A stretch of DNA of 64,000 nt, taken from NCBI GenBank assembly GCA_028825475.1, contig JAPKAB010000004.1:116560-180559 (forward strand), in the 5' to 3' direction. The notes beneath the pieces were generated by a model. That model saw only the letters and a list, made by a program, of their open reading frames with translations. It did not search any database and had not been told where the DNA came from. This DNA comes from Ascidiaceihabitans sp. (GTDB lineage Bacteria > Pseudomonadota > Alphaproteobacteria > Rhodobacterales > Rhodobacteraceae). The translations under genes were made by a program, and so were the position numbers. This document shows positions 8,610 to 17,266 of this stretch, piece after piece. Positions within the stretch are counted from its first letter, which is position 1, and each line of letters begins with the position of its first letter.

Positions 8610-9449
8610 TTACAGCTTAACGCCATGACGCCCTGCAAGGTCGGTGAAGAACTGCCACGCAACCCGTCCAGAGCGTGAACCACGGGTCGCCTGCCATTCA
8701 ATGGCTTCTGCACGCAGTGTTTCTGGCGAAATTTTCAGCCCGTGTGCGTCACAGTACCCATCAATCATTGCCAGATATTGATCCTGATCACAGGCATGAA
8801 AACCGAGCCACAGACCAAATCGATCAGACAAAGACACTTTCTCTTCAACGGCCTCGGCAGGATTGATCGCAGAGCCCTGCTCGTTCTCAATCATGTCACG
8901 TGGCATCAAATGACGACGGTTTGAGGTTGCGTAAAGAACAACATTTTCTGGACGCCCTTCAATTCCACCGTCAAGAATAGCCTTCAATGACTTATAGTGC
9001 GCATCATCTTGGCCAAAGCTAAGGTCGTCACAAAATAGGATGAAGCGATCGCTTGATCCGCGGAGAAGGTTCAGTAGACGAGCGACCGATGGCAAATCTT
9101 CCCGCTGCAGTTCAACGATCTTTAAGTGACAGTGATCTGCCTGAACATCAGCATGAATGGCTTTGACAAGACTAGATTTCCCCATGCCACGTGCGCCCCA
9201 CAAAAGCGCATTATTCGCTGGTAAGCCTTTTGCAAACTGGCGTGTATTGGCCAGTAAAGTGTCGCGTGAGCGATCAACACCAACCAATAGGTTCAGGGCA
9301 ACACGTGCAACTTTCGGGACAGCCTCTAACCGATCAGGTTGCGTATGCCATACGAACGCAGTGGCTGAGGAAAAGTCTGGCGCAGGCAGCGGGGCCGGCG
9401 CCAGACGTTCTAATGCTTGCGCAATACGATCCATCGGATCGTCAATCAC
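8610..9449 (-). CDS. DUF815 family AAA ATPase
   Basis: The 279-residue protein has a Walker A motif GARGMGKSS (about residues 85-93) and a Walker B-like LFCDDLSF (about 138-145), the pattern of the DUF815 (YifB/IstB-like) ATP-binding proteins. The family function is not established. The start is GTG, overlapping the tatC stop as GTGA, so it is translated as the last gene of the tat operon. In many relatives this gene lies beside nlpD and serS; here it is convergent with the nlpD-like gene and serS is not in the window, which suggests a local rearrangement (inference). Confidence 0.9.
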   Translation of the reverse strand: MIDDPMDRIAQALERLAPAPLPAPDFSSATAFVWHTQPDRLEAVPKVARVALNLLVGVDRSRDTLLANTRQFAKGLPANNALLWGARGMGKSSLVKAIHADVQADHCHLKIVELQREDLPSVARLLNLLRGSSDRFILFCDDLSFGQDDAHYKSLKAILDGGIEGRPENVVLYATSNRRHLMPRDMIENEQGSAINPAEAVEEKVSLSDRFGLWLGFHACDQDQYLAMIDGYCDAHGLKISPETLRAEAIEWQATRGSRSGRVAWQFFTDLAGRHGVKL

Positions 9450-10345
9450 TTGAGGTCACCCTCGTCATCTTCATCATCCAAAGGCTCTTCATCATCGTCT
9501 TCATAGAAACCATCTTCACGTAGCTTGGCTTCACGATCACAATCAACACGAGCCACCAAAAGGATGGATATTTCGTAGAGGCCATAAACAGCGACAAACA
9601 GAATAACTTGGGTGATAACATCTGGAGGCGTCACAACCGCGGCCAGTGTCAGAATGCCAACAACCGCATATTTGCGCACGCGACGTAGGCCATCGGCATC
9701 GATTAAACCAGCTTTGCCCATAAGCGTCAAAAGCACAGGCAATTGGAAGCACAGGCCAAAAGCGACGATCAATTTCAATGTGATATCAAGCGTCTCGTTC
9801 ACCTTACCGTTAAACACGATATCAATGCCCGTCTTGCTTTCAGAAATGTTCTCCGCCCCTGTTAGCAAAGGCGACAACATTGACGGAAGATCCGCAAAGC
9901 CTAGAAAAAAGCGCATCGCAAGCGGTGTTACGATTAAGTGGGCAAACATCGCCCCGATCATGAACAACGCGGGCGAAGCAACGATGAACGGTAAGAATGC
10001 AGATTTTTCGTTGCGATAGAGACCCGGCGCAACAAAGCGCCAAAGCTGAGTCGCAATCACCGGAAAACTCAAGGCAAGCCCACCGACCATTGCAATCCGT
10101 AACAGCGTAAAGAAATACTCTTGAGGAGCTGTATATTGCATGACCGGATTAGGGTTACCCAATTCACGCATTGTTTTTTCGATTGGAAGTAAAAGAAAAT
10201 CCAGCAAGTAGCCTGCAAAGATAAAGCAGAAAAGCATCGCAATAACGAAAGCCGCAACAGAGCGGATCAAACGCGAACGTAGTTCGGTTAGATGTTCAAT
10301 CAGCGGTGCGCTGCTTTCATCCATATGGTCTTCAGCTTGGCTCAT
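9446..10345 (-). CDS. tatC: Sec-independent protein translocase subunit TatC
   Basis: TatC recognises twin-arginine signal peptides and forms the receptor core of the Tat export system in the inner membrane. The 299-residue protein shows six hydrophobic segments and the family start [11 protein letters not shown], whose conserved Glu contacts the signal peptide. The C-terminus has an acidic tail ([16 protein letters not shown]), longer than usual. It overlaps tatB by 4 nt (ATGA) and the DUF815 gene by 4 nt, so tatA-tatB-tatC and DUF815 form one tight transcription unit. Confidence 0.97.
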   Translation of the reverse strand: MSQAEDHMDESSAPLIEHLTELRSRLIRSVAAFVIAMLFCFIFAGYLLDFLLLPIEKTMRELGNPNPVMQYTAPQEYFFTLLRIAMVGGLALSFPVIATQLWRFVAPGLYRNEKSAFLPFIVASPALFMIGAMFAHLIVTPLAMRFFLGFADLPSMLSPLLTGAENISESKTGIDIVFNGKVNETLDITLKLIVAFGLCFQLPVLLTLMGKAGLIDADGLRRVRKYAVVGILTLAAVVTPPDVITQVILFVAVYGLYEISILLVARVDCDREAKLREDGFYEDDDEEPLDDEDDEGDLK

Positions 10346-10797
10346 GTTTCACTCTTTGGTGCGGGTTTCAACGCGGCCTCAGCTTCATCAGCCTTGGCCA
10401 ATGCGGCTGCAGCTTCGTCTGCTTTGCGTGTTGCAGCAGCACGTGCCGTAGATGCTTGGATCTTCTTGGTCTGCTCGGCACGTTTAGCCGCCAACTTGCC
10501 TGTCTCGCTGTCAGGATCAATGTTCAGATCCTTTGTCGCATCAGCGGCGGCATCTTTAACGCTGTCTAGGGCTGATCCAATCGGGTTGGTCGCCGTCTTG
10601 AGACTTTTTGAGATATCTTTCATCCCCGACTCGTCCACGGCTTTGTTCATAGCGAATTGAAATTCGCGTGCCATGCCACGGGCCTTGCCGACGAACTGCC
10701 CCACATTGCGAAACAACATCGGCAGGTCCTTGGGACCGACCACAATAAGGGCGACGATGCCGATCACCAGCATCTCTACCCCGCCCATTCCAAACAT
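10342..10797 (-). CDS. tatB: Sec-independent protein translocase subunit TatB
   Basis: TatB pairs with TatC in the signal-peptide receptor. The 151-residue protein has one N-terminal membrane helix (residues 6-20) with the [10 protein letters not shown] start and the typical VGPKDLP hinge (about 22-28), followed by an amphipathic helix and a long Ala/Lys/Glu-rich cytoplasmic tail. It lies 3 nt after the tatA stop and overlaps tatC by 4 nt. Confidence 0.95.
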   Translation of the reverse strand: MFGMGGVEMLVIGIVALIVVGPKDLPMLFRNVGQFVGKARGMAREFQFAMNKAVDESGMKDISKSLKTATNPIGSALDSVKDAAADATKDLNIDPDSETGKLAAKRAEQTKKIQASTARAAATRKADEAAAALAKADEAEAALKPAPKSET

Positions 10798-10800
10798 GGC

Positions 10801-11022
10801 TTAAACCTTGTCTTCTTTGTCAGATTCAGGCGTCACGTCTTTGATGGTCTCAGCAACATCAGCTGCTTCGTCTTCCATCTCTTTGGTGCCTTCAGAAATG
10901 CCTTTTTTGAATGATGTGATGCCTTTACCGACTTCACCCATCAATGAACTGATCTTACCGCGCCCAAAAAGCACCAATACAACAACAGCGATTAGCAATA
11001 CTTGCCAAGGTCCTAGTGACAT
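10801..11022 (-). CDS. tatA: Sec-independent protein translocase subunit TatA
   Basis: TatA polymerises to form the Tat translocation pore. The product of 73 residues begins MSLGPWQVLLI, with one membrane helix, the conserved FGRGKI hinge (about residues 20-25) and an amphipathic helix followed by an acidic tail. The ORF track starts 16 codons earlier at 11070; I prefer the ATG at 11022 because the family starts there and AGGAG lies 7-11 nt upstream. It is the first gene of the tat operon, divergent from the WYL regulator gene across 218 nt. Confidence 0.95.
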   Translation of the reverse strand: MSLGPWQVLLIAVVVLVLFGRGKISSLMGEVGKGITSFKKGISEGTKEMEDEAADVAETIKDVTPESDKEDKV

Positions 11023-11173
11023 AACGTGTCTCCTATTTTTATGTCTCGTACGCTCAAGGGCGCACCTCATTTATTAATTTCCTTTCTAGTCAGCAAATTG
11101 GGCAGGGAAAAGCGAGAATGGGCATTTTACCTAAGATCCGGTTGGCAATTATGCCATCAAATAGTCAAACAAG

Positions 11174-11203
11174 ATACAACTGACAAGTTTATGTCAGTTG
11201 TAT
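11174..11203. promoter_or_regulatory. Perfect 12-bp palindrome, likely operator of the WYL regulator
   Basis: Arms ATACAACTGACA (11174-11185) and TGTCAGTTGTAT (11192-11203) are exact reverse complements around a 6-nt spacer. The site ends 37 nt before the ATG of the HTH-WYL gene and overlaps the region where its promoter should be (TAGGAT at 11211-11216 is a possible -10 element). This arrangement fits an autoregulated transcription factor. It could also affect the divergent tatA promoter. Confidence 0.75.
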
Positions 11204-11240
11204 TCTCTGCTAGGATGGCTGCACGTAAACAGGGTACAGC

Positions 11241-11906
11241 ATGCAAAAATCCGACCGCCTTTTTAAAATAATGCAAATGTTGCGAGGTGGTGCGCTGCAT
11301 CGCGCTTCTGATATTGCCAATGCTATGGATGTTTCAGTGCGCACAATCTACCGTGATATGGATCAGCTGATCGCGTCTGGCGTACCCATCGAGGGGTCCC
11401 GTGGCATTGGGTATCTCACATTGGACGTCACCACCCTACCCCCAATGACGCTGACGCAAGCCGAACTTGAGGTTTTGAACCTCGGATTGGCAATTGTTGT
11501 TGAAGCCGCAGACCCAAACTTTCGCGCAGCGGCCCAAAGTCTTGCTAAAAAGCTAGACAATGCACTCCCGGAACGCAGCATAGACTCAGCAGATGCATGG
11601 AAGTTTGCACGTTCCCCCTTTGCAGACGCAGCACGCGGGTTCTCATACATGCCGTTGATCCGTGCGGCAATTAAGGCCAAGCAGAAGCTACAGATAACCT
11701 ACAATTCTAAGGGTGATAGGGTAACCACACGCACTGTGCGCCCGCTACAGATCGAATATTGGGGCCGTGTCTGGACACTGACCGCATGGTGCGAACGTAA
11801 ATCAGCATTCCGCGTCTTCCGAATTGATCTCATTCAAACAGCAGAAGCGCGGCCTGAAATGTTCGTTGATGAAGTTGGAAAACGCTTAAGTGATTACGAA
11901 CCTTAG
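11241..11906 (+). CDS. YafY-like transcriptional regulator (HTH_11 plus WYL domain)
   Basis: The N-terminal 60 residues form a winged helix-turn-helix of the HTH_11 type (RASDIANAMDVSVRTIYRDM). The C-terminal half (about residues 130-205) is a WYL domain, a ligand- or nucleic-acid-sensing module, with the conserved stretch YWGRVWTLTAWCE. The length of 221 residues fits. The gene ends in TAG, which shows that TAG is used as a genuine stop in this genome; the stop overlaps that of the convergent Lin0512 gene by a few bases. The effector and targets cannot be read from the sequence, but the palindrome just upstream suggests autoregulation. Confidence 0.92.
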   Translation: MQKSDRLFKIMQMLRGGALHRASDIANAMDVSVRTIYRDMDQLIASGVPIEGSRGIGYLTLDVTTLPPMTLTQAELEVLNLGLAIVVEAADPNFRAAAQSLAKKLDNALPERSIDSADAWKFARSPFADAARGFSYMPLIRAAIKAKQKLQITYNSKGDRVTTRTVRPLQIEYWGRVWTLTAWCERKSAFRVFRIDLIQTAEARPEMFVDEVGKRLSDYEP

Positions 11907-12277
11907 CTTTTCAGCTTCCAACCTTTTTGTGGTGGCAAAAATGCTTCCACAGCTGCCTGTGCAATGACAATTGTATCGCTACCATTTTCAGCAACAACGT
12001 TCATACCGCCAAACACGGCGGTTACTGCGGCGCGCCCGCGTGGCAGTTTGGCAACCAACGTATCGACATCAACTTTGTCAGGCTCTTGAACCCCAACCGT
12101 CACCTGAACACGCATCGCGTCGTGCGACATTTCAAGCGCCCCAAACAACGGTAATGATGAGTGGCGAAATGCATCTTCGATCGCACGCGCACAGGCCTTG
12201 GTGTAATCCATACCGTGCAAATCGTTGCCCATGCCCATTTCGATAATAATACGTTGTTCTTGAACACTATCAGTCAT
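11903..12277 (-). CDS. Lin0512 family protein (motif-bearing copy)
   Basis: This 124-residue protein belongs to the Lin0512 family (TIGR02058), whose function is unknown and whose hallmark is a GxGxDxHG motif near the N-terminus. Here the motif is complete as GMGNDLHG (about residues 15-22). I take the ATG at 12277, which has GGAG 7 nt upstream, rather than the track start at 12313. The gene overlaps the upstream Lin0512 copy by 8 nt, so the two are coupled and probably work as a pair. It is the last gene of the minus-strand run that includes the symporter and the ABC ATPase. Confidence 0.85.
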   Translation of the reverse strand: MTDSVQEQRIIIEMGMGNDLHGMDYTKACARAIEDAFRHSSLPLFGALEMSHDAMRVQVTVGVQEPDKVDVDTLVAKLPRGRAAVTAVFGGMNVVAENGSDTIVIAQAAVEAFLPPQKGWKLKS

Positions 12278-12617
12278 CCGAACGCTCCATATCAAAGGCG
12301 ACAGACAAGGCAACGTTGGCCATAATCGTCGGGTTTCCGGTGCCTTCAGGGCGCGCTACATCTAAACCGCCTTTGTGAACCTTGAACGTCGTCTTGCCGT
12401 ATGGGAACACCTCGGCCACAGCTTTCACGTCGACCTCTTCGGGTTTCTGAACCGCAATCTCGACAGTGATTTGCATTGCATCTTTTGGGAAATCAAACAG
12501 CTCCGCCAAATTGATCGAATTGTGCCAAAGCGCATCTTGGACCGCTCGCTTTGCAGCTTGGGTATAGTCCCCACGGCGCAGCGATGTGCCCATTCCAAAT
12601 TCTGTCAAAAGTCGCAT
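12270..12617 (-). CDS. Lin0512 family protein (degenerate-motif copy)
   Basis: This 115-residue paralogue of the next gene aligns along its whole length: FGMGTSLRRGDYTQAAKRAVQ matches MGMGNDLHGMDYTKACARAIE in the neighbour. The family motif GxGxDxHG is lost, with Asp, His and Gly replaced by Ser, Arg and Arg. A tandem pair with one degenerate copy suggests a hetero-oligomer in which one subunit has a structural role (inference). The ATG at 12617 shares one base with the TGA of the ABC ATPase gene, and GAGG lies 7 nt upstream. Confidence 0.82.
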   Translation of the reverse strand: MRLLTEFGMGTSLRRGDYTQAAKRAVQDALWHNSINLAELFDFPKDAMQITVEIAVQKPEEVDVKAVAEVFPYGKTTFKVHKGGLDVARPEGTGNPTIMANVALSVAFDMERSDD

Positions 12618-13717
12618 CACTCAACCTCATCTGCTTGAAAAACAAAACATCTGTCGCGTGGCACGGTCAACCACATCACAGTCCCAACCTTGGGTAAGAA
12701 AACATTGGGCACGGTGGCCTTCATCAATGTATCATCGTGGTCTAAGCGAAATTCCACAAGGCTTTCGTTGCCCATGAAACGTGCACGTTCAACAACGGCA
12801 CGCGCTGCGGTTCCATCGGCAGGCGTTGGCTTTGGGCCCTCGCCCGCACGATCAAAATCAATCCGTAGGTGTTGTGGACGAAAGGTGATATCAACCTTTG
12901 TTCCGTCAGGCATCCCGGGCGCTAAGAACCGACCAAAGGGGGTCATTGCCAATGCGCCTTCGACAGTGGCCTTAAGCATGTTAGCATCGCTAAAGAACGC
13001 AACAGATGCACGATCCAGCGGTCGTGTGTAAACGTTGTAAGGTGCCCCTTGCTGCACGATTTTGCCGTTGCGCATCAATGCGATTTCATCGGCCATACGC
13101 ATCGCCTCATAAGGCTCATGCGTCACAAGAAGCACCGCAGTATCTTCCTCTTTCAGAATACTCAGCGTTTCATCACGAATGCCATCTCGCAGGCGGTTAT
13201 CTAGGCCAGAGAATGGCTCATCCATTAGCATAATGCGTGGTCTTGGAGCCAAGGCACGAGCCAAAGCAACACGTTGTTGTTCACCACCAGATAACTGATG
13301 CGGGTACCCGTCAATGAACTGTGAAAGTCCCACACGGGAAAGCAATTCCTCAACACGCGCGCGCTTGTCGGCCTTCGACCCGGTCAGCCCATAAGCCACA
13401 TTGTCGGCCACGCTAAGATGGGGAAACAATGCAAAATCTTGAAACATCAGGCCAATTTCACGCCGTTCAGGCGGAACGCGCATGACTGTGTCGCAAATCA
13501 GTTTGCCATCTACGTAAATTTTGCCGCTGTCTTGCATCTCAACGCCAGCAATCATCCGCAAGGTGGTAGACTTACCACAACCAGATGGGCCAAGAAGACA
13601 GGTCACCTGTCCAGGCATAATCTTTAGGGAAACATCATCAACAACTGCGCGGCCATCAAAACTGCGGCGCAAGTTACGGATTTCAAGCCGTGGCGTGTGG
13701 TCATTCGAAGTGCTCAA
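12617..13717 (-). CDS. ABC transporter ATP-binding protein, FbpC-like
   Basis: The 366-residue ATPase has Walker A GPSGCGKST (about residues 43-51), the ABC signature LSGGEQQRVALARAL (about 141-155), Walker B RIMLMDEPF and the switch His in LLVTHEP. A C-terminal TOBE-like region (about 280-360) places it in the Fe3+/spermidine/sulfate group; the N-terminal half most resembles iron(III) transport FbpC. No permease or binding-protein gene accompanies it. The start must be TTG at 13717 (AAAGG 8 nt upstream), because the first in-frame ATG falls inside the ATPase core. It lies 46 nt after the symporter gene and is coupled to the Lin0512 pair. Confidence 0.88.
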   Translation of the reverse strand: MSTSNDHTPRLEIRNLRRSFDGRAVVDDVSLKIMPGQVTCLLGPSGCGKSTTLRMIAGVEMQDSGKIYVDGKLICDTVMRVPPERREIGLMFQDFALFPHLSVADNVAYGLTGSKADKRARVEELLSRVGLSQFIDGYPHQLSGGEQQRVALARALAPRPRIMLMDEPFSGLDNRLRDGIRDETLSILKEEDTAVLLVTHEPYEAMRMADEIALMRNGKIVQQGAPYNVYTRPLDRASVAFFSDANMLKATVEGALAMTPFGRFLAPGMPDGTKVDITFRPQHLRIDFDRAGEGPKPTPADGTAARAVVERARFMGNESLVEFRLDHDDTLMKATVPNVFLPKVGTVMWLTVPRDRCFVFQADEVE

Positions 13718-13763
13718 CGATGCAGCCTTTGTTATCCGATGAAAAGCGTCGGATTAGCAGCTA

Positions 13764-15122
13764 TCAGCCCTTCCGCGCCCCCGCAAGCACTGCGGTAAAG
13801 CCAACAACCAAAACAACAATGCAAATCACTAACAACTGTTCGTATTTGTGGCCTTCAGGAAGGATGCTGGCAATGCTGGGCCAAGCGCGACCAAAATAGG
13901 CAAATGCGCCTAGAATGGCTGATGTGAACGCCACAAGATAAGACCAAAGTGCGATTTGACGCCCCATCACCAATCCAACGATCAAGACAGGTGACAGAAA
14001 CATAGATGCAGTTCCTGACACGGCGACAGCATCAAACAGCGTCTTATTGCCCCACAGTGTTAAAGCACCACCTGCCAACATAAAGACAACCATCACGGCG
14101 CGTCCGCCATTGAGGCTGCGCGGCGCTAGGCGTAGCTCGTCAACAACCAAACGTGCCGCAGACGCAAGTGCGCTGTCCAAAGTGCTGAGTGCTGACACCA
14201 ACAGCGACACCATCAATAATACAAATACCCACGCAGGGAACATAGAGCTCCACGTGCCGATCAATTCACCTTCATATTCGGCACCTTTCAGGCTAGCTTG
14301 GATGCCAAAAAATCCAAATCCAATGATGCACAGTGTTGAAATCCAAAAGGCATGCAGGAAAGAGCGGCGTGTTGTCTCTTTGTCCGCAATAAATCCACGG
14401 TCCATCATCACAGGATCATGTGCCGGATAAGAAAACACCTGAAGCGCGGCAACAACCAGCAAAACCCAACCATTATATGGTCCAGAAGTGCCCGGAGCTG
14501 TCAAAACTGCACCCAGATTGAAATCAGGACCCGCGACCAACGCGATGAACGCCGCACCAAAGGCGACAAGAAACAAAACCATCTGAACGACGTCCGTGCG
14601 CAGTGCAGCACTCATGCCACCCCATGCGGAATAGGCAAAACCCAGAACAGCAACGATAAGTATCGCTAATGTACCGGATCCACCAAAAACAGCGGCTGCA
14701 ATCAACCCGACGACCAACAGGTTGGCAAAAACTTCAGAGAGAAGGCGCAAACCGATGACCACGTTATAGGTTGTTGTTCCTGCTTTGCCAAAGCGCGCCC
14801 CAAGCCAATCCTGAACCGACGTTGCCCCACCCTCGCGCAAACGCAAGACAATGAAGCCACCAGTTAGGAATGAAGCGTAATACCCCGCGTAAGCCAAAGT
14901 GCCCGCGATTCCGTAAAAGTACCCCAAGATGGCCGCGTTCATGAGGCTTCGCGCAAAAATCCAAGTTGTCACTTGGCTCAAGACTAAAACCCAAAGACCA
15001 GGCGCGCTGCCATTCTCAGCCATACCACTAAAGAAACCATCGACCGTTGCACGACGCGGTGCAGCAAAAAGACTAGCGATAACAACAAGTGCAAAAATAA
15101 CGATTAGGGCTGTGGCTTGCAT
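13764..15122 (-). CDS. Sodium:solute symporter family protein
   Basis: The 452-residue protein consists almost entirely of hydrophobic segments (about 12-13), as expected for an SSS-family transporter that couples Na+ entry to solute uptake. Family features include the FGGM-like start region (RRATVDGFFSGM), GFAYSAWGGMSAALRTDVVQ (about residues 165-185) and a Ser-rich SALSTLDSALASAAR stretch (about 310-325). I take the ATG at 15122, which has GAGGA upstream, not the TTG of the track. The substrate is unknown. It lies 90 nt after alkC and 46 nt before the ABC ATPase, all on the minus strand. Confidence 0.88.
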   Translation of the reverse strand: MQATALIVIFALVVIASLFAAPRRATVDGFFSGMAENGSAPGLWVLVLSQVTTWIFARSLMNAAILGYFYGIAGTLAYAGYYASFLTGGFIVLRLREGGATSVQDWLGARFGKAGTTTYNVVIGLRLLSEVFANLLVVGLIAAAVFGGSGTLAILIVAVLGFAYSAWGGMSAALRTDVVQMVLFLVAFGAAFIALVAGPDFNLGAVLTAPGTSGPYNGWVLLVVAALQVFSYPAHDPVMMDRGFIADKETTRRSFLHAFWISTLCIIGFGFFGIQASLKGAEYEGELIGTWSSMFPAWVFVLLMVSLLVSALSTLDSALASAARLVVDELRLAPRSLNGGRAVMVVFMLAGGALTLWGNKTLFDAVAVSGTASMFLSPVLIVGLVMGRQIALWSYLVAFTSAILGAFAYFGRAWPSIASILPEGHKYEQLLVICIVVLVVGFTAVLAGARKG

Positions 15123-15212
15123 GATTTCCTCGGGCAAATAAATCGTGATCGCTCTAGCAGCCTCGTAACACTCGCGCCACTACCGAAGTGCAATACACTG
15201 CATTGTGATGTG

Positions 15213-16346
15213 TTAATTGGAGGTTAGCTGGAAATCCAAAACCGTATGATCGACACCGTTGACCTGAATTGTGATGCGATGCGCGCCTTCAAACAAAGTA
15301 AAGGTGGTCGCATCCGCCTTCAATTGATGTGCCTTTTTCAGGTTCAGCAGGGCATCTGGCCCAACCTTACCCTGCTTCAGTTTGAATACCTTTTCTGCAC
15401 GTTTGCCACCGGCACGCGCAAATTCGATCCGGTAATCGACGAGCACAGGGCATTGCGTTTGTGCAGAAATCGTAATCTCAAATGAAACGGCATCACCCAT
15501 CATCACAACAGGAGTGAGTATTCGTGCATCGACGGAAATAGGCACGTCCTTACTGTACCCCAGCAACTCAAGCGCGCCCATATGCCCCTATTTTACAAGG
15601 GTCCGAAGGCTATGGCGGGTGATCCAATCCAGCTCTTTAACCGATTGGCGACCCTGTTTTTTCCAATCAGCCAATAGCAAAACAACTGTGTCGGCATTAA
15701 TCTTAGAAATGTCATTCATGTGGTTTGCGACTGAACGGGTTACAAACCGCGCGATGTCCGCATGCAACGCATCCAAAAATGGAATGGTTTGCTCTTGCGT
15801 CAAGGTAACCGACTTTGCCCAAGGCAAACGTGGCCGTGTCCCCTCGCTCACCAAACGACGTACATGATAGTTTTCATCCTGCGCCCACAAGGCAAGGCGT
15901 GCCAACGTTTCATCGGGCCAACGATTCAAGAAGGGTCTGATGTAAAATTCCATCGAAAAGCGTTTTGTCGCTTCATACAATAGATCGAGGGCACGTTCAC
16001 GGTGGTATTCAAGTCCATGCCGCACAGCCAAAATACCGGGAACCGCGTGAATAAAATGGCCAAAGTCGTCATCACTCAAAGTTGGGTTCAACATCTTAGG
16101 CATCGCCGCCTCAAGTTGATCCGCCATTGTTGGAAAATCAGACGCAAGCTGCCTTTCCATGCAATCTGCCATCCATTCAAGACGCTGCAGCAGCTCGCGA
16201 TCCGCGAAGCCCGCTAAGGCTTCGCTCTCGAAACGCGTTCCATCAAAGGATGGGATGACAGAGGCAAATTCCTGAGCTATCCGCCCAATTGTCTCTGGGT
16301 TAAACAGATGGTCCTTTAACGAGAACCGTTCTTTTGCCGTTGCCAT
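15213..16346 (-). pseudogene. alkC: DNA alkylation repair AlkC-like gene split by an in-frame TAG
   Basis: Two track ORFs (15588-16436 and 15213-15581) are one gene. In the same frame the sequence reads HSLRTLVK, TAG (15590-15588), GHMGALELLGY, which is the continuous AlkC core with one codon changed; CAG to TAG is a likely origin. Codon 253 of 378 is affected. AlkC proteins are HEAT-repeat DNA glycosylases that remove alkylated bases; the second part is the Ig-like C-terminal domain found in this family. The downstream part starts with its own ATG (15581), 7 nt after the TAG, with AGGGG in between, so the two halves could be made by termination and reinitiation. The ATG at 16346 lies 2 nt after the SDR stop. 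Confidence 0.82.
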
Positions 16347-16348
16347 GA

Positions 16349-17128
16349 TTAGAGAGTTGCGTTCGTCGCGCCGCCGTCCATCAGCAAGTTTTGCCCAACA
16401 ATAAATCCAGCATGCTGGCTGCACAAAAATGCACAAGCGGCGCCAAATTCAGCGGCCGAACCATAACGACCTGCGGGAATCGTAGCGGCGCGTTCTGCAC
16501 GTGCTTCTTCCATCGTGATCCCTTTTGCATTGATAACACCCGTATCAAGTGCAACTGCGCGATCAGTGTCGTGAATACCCGGTAAAAGATTGTTGATATT
16601 GACGCCGTGGCCAGCAACTTGGCGCGAAGTGCCTGCGACATAACCGGTCAAACCTGCGCGTGCAGAATTGGATAATCCCAAGACAGCAATCGGTGCTTTA
16701 ACCGACTGTGACGTGATGTTGACCACCCGTCCCCAGCCACGGTCCATCATGCCTGGCAATAGCGCTTTCATCAATGTGATTGGTGTCAGCATATTAGCGT
16801 CAATGGCTTTGATGAAATCATCACGGGTCCAATCAGACCACATACCAGGAGGTGGGCCACCTGCGTTTGTGACAAGAATATCAACACCTTGCGCAGCGGC
16901 AAGAACGGTGTCTTGACCTTCAAGCGTGGTCACGTCGGTCGCAACAGTTACAACTTCCACGCCGTATTCAGCACGAATAGAGGCCGCCGAGGCTTCCAAT
17001 GCTTCTGAGCCGCGTGCGTTCATCACAAGATTCACACCAGCCGCAGCAAGCTGCTGCGCACAGCCCAAACCCAAGCCTTTTGATGATGCACAGACCAGTG
17101 CGCGTTTACCCGAAATTCCTAAATCCAT
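16349..17128 (-). CDS. Short-chain dehydrogenase/reductase, FabG-like
   Basis: The 259-residue protein has the nucleotide-binding ASSKGLG (residues 14-20), an NAGG stretch (about 87-90), the catalytic Ser in NITSQSVKAPI and a C-terminal GQNLLMDGGATNATL, the usual end of FabG-like reductases. The expected YxxxK catalytic pair is not clear: the region reads LSNSARAGLTGYV, as in a known subgroup where Tyr is replaced. The ATG at 17128 has AAGGAG 7 nt upstream; the track start at 17170 lacks this. It directly precedes the interrupted alkC gene (2 nt gap). The substrate is unknown. Confidence 0.88.
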   Translation of the reverse strand: MDLGISGKRALVCASSKGLGLGCAQQLAAAGVNLVMNARGSEALEASAASIRAEYGVEVVTVATDVTTLEGQDTVLAAAQGVDILVTNAGGPPPGMWSDWTRDDFIKAIDANMLTPITLMKALLPGMMDRGWGRVVNITSQSVKAPIAVLGLSNSARAGLTGYVAGTSRQVAGHGVNINNLLPGIHDTDRAVALDTGVINAKGITMEEARAERAATIPAGRYGSAAEFGAACAFLCSQHAGFIVGQNLLMDGGATNATL

Positions 17129-17266
17129 GATCAGCTCCTTTTCAATTTGATATAGCACTATCACCGTCAATCATCTAAGCGCTAGTAAAAGAACTGGGAT
17201 TGGCCTGCTGCCACCACAATAACAGTTTAACCTGCTTATGGACGCCATCACTTGAACGGTAACGAA

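Noticed and set aside
12617-13717. Complete iron(III) ABC transporter
   Set aside because: Only the ATPase is present; no permease or binding protein lies within several kilobases.
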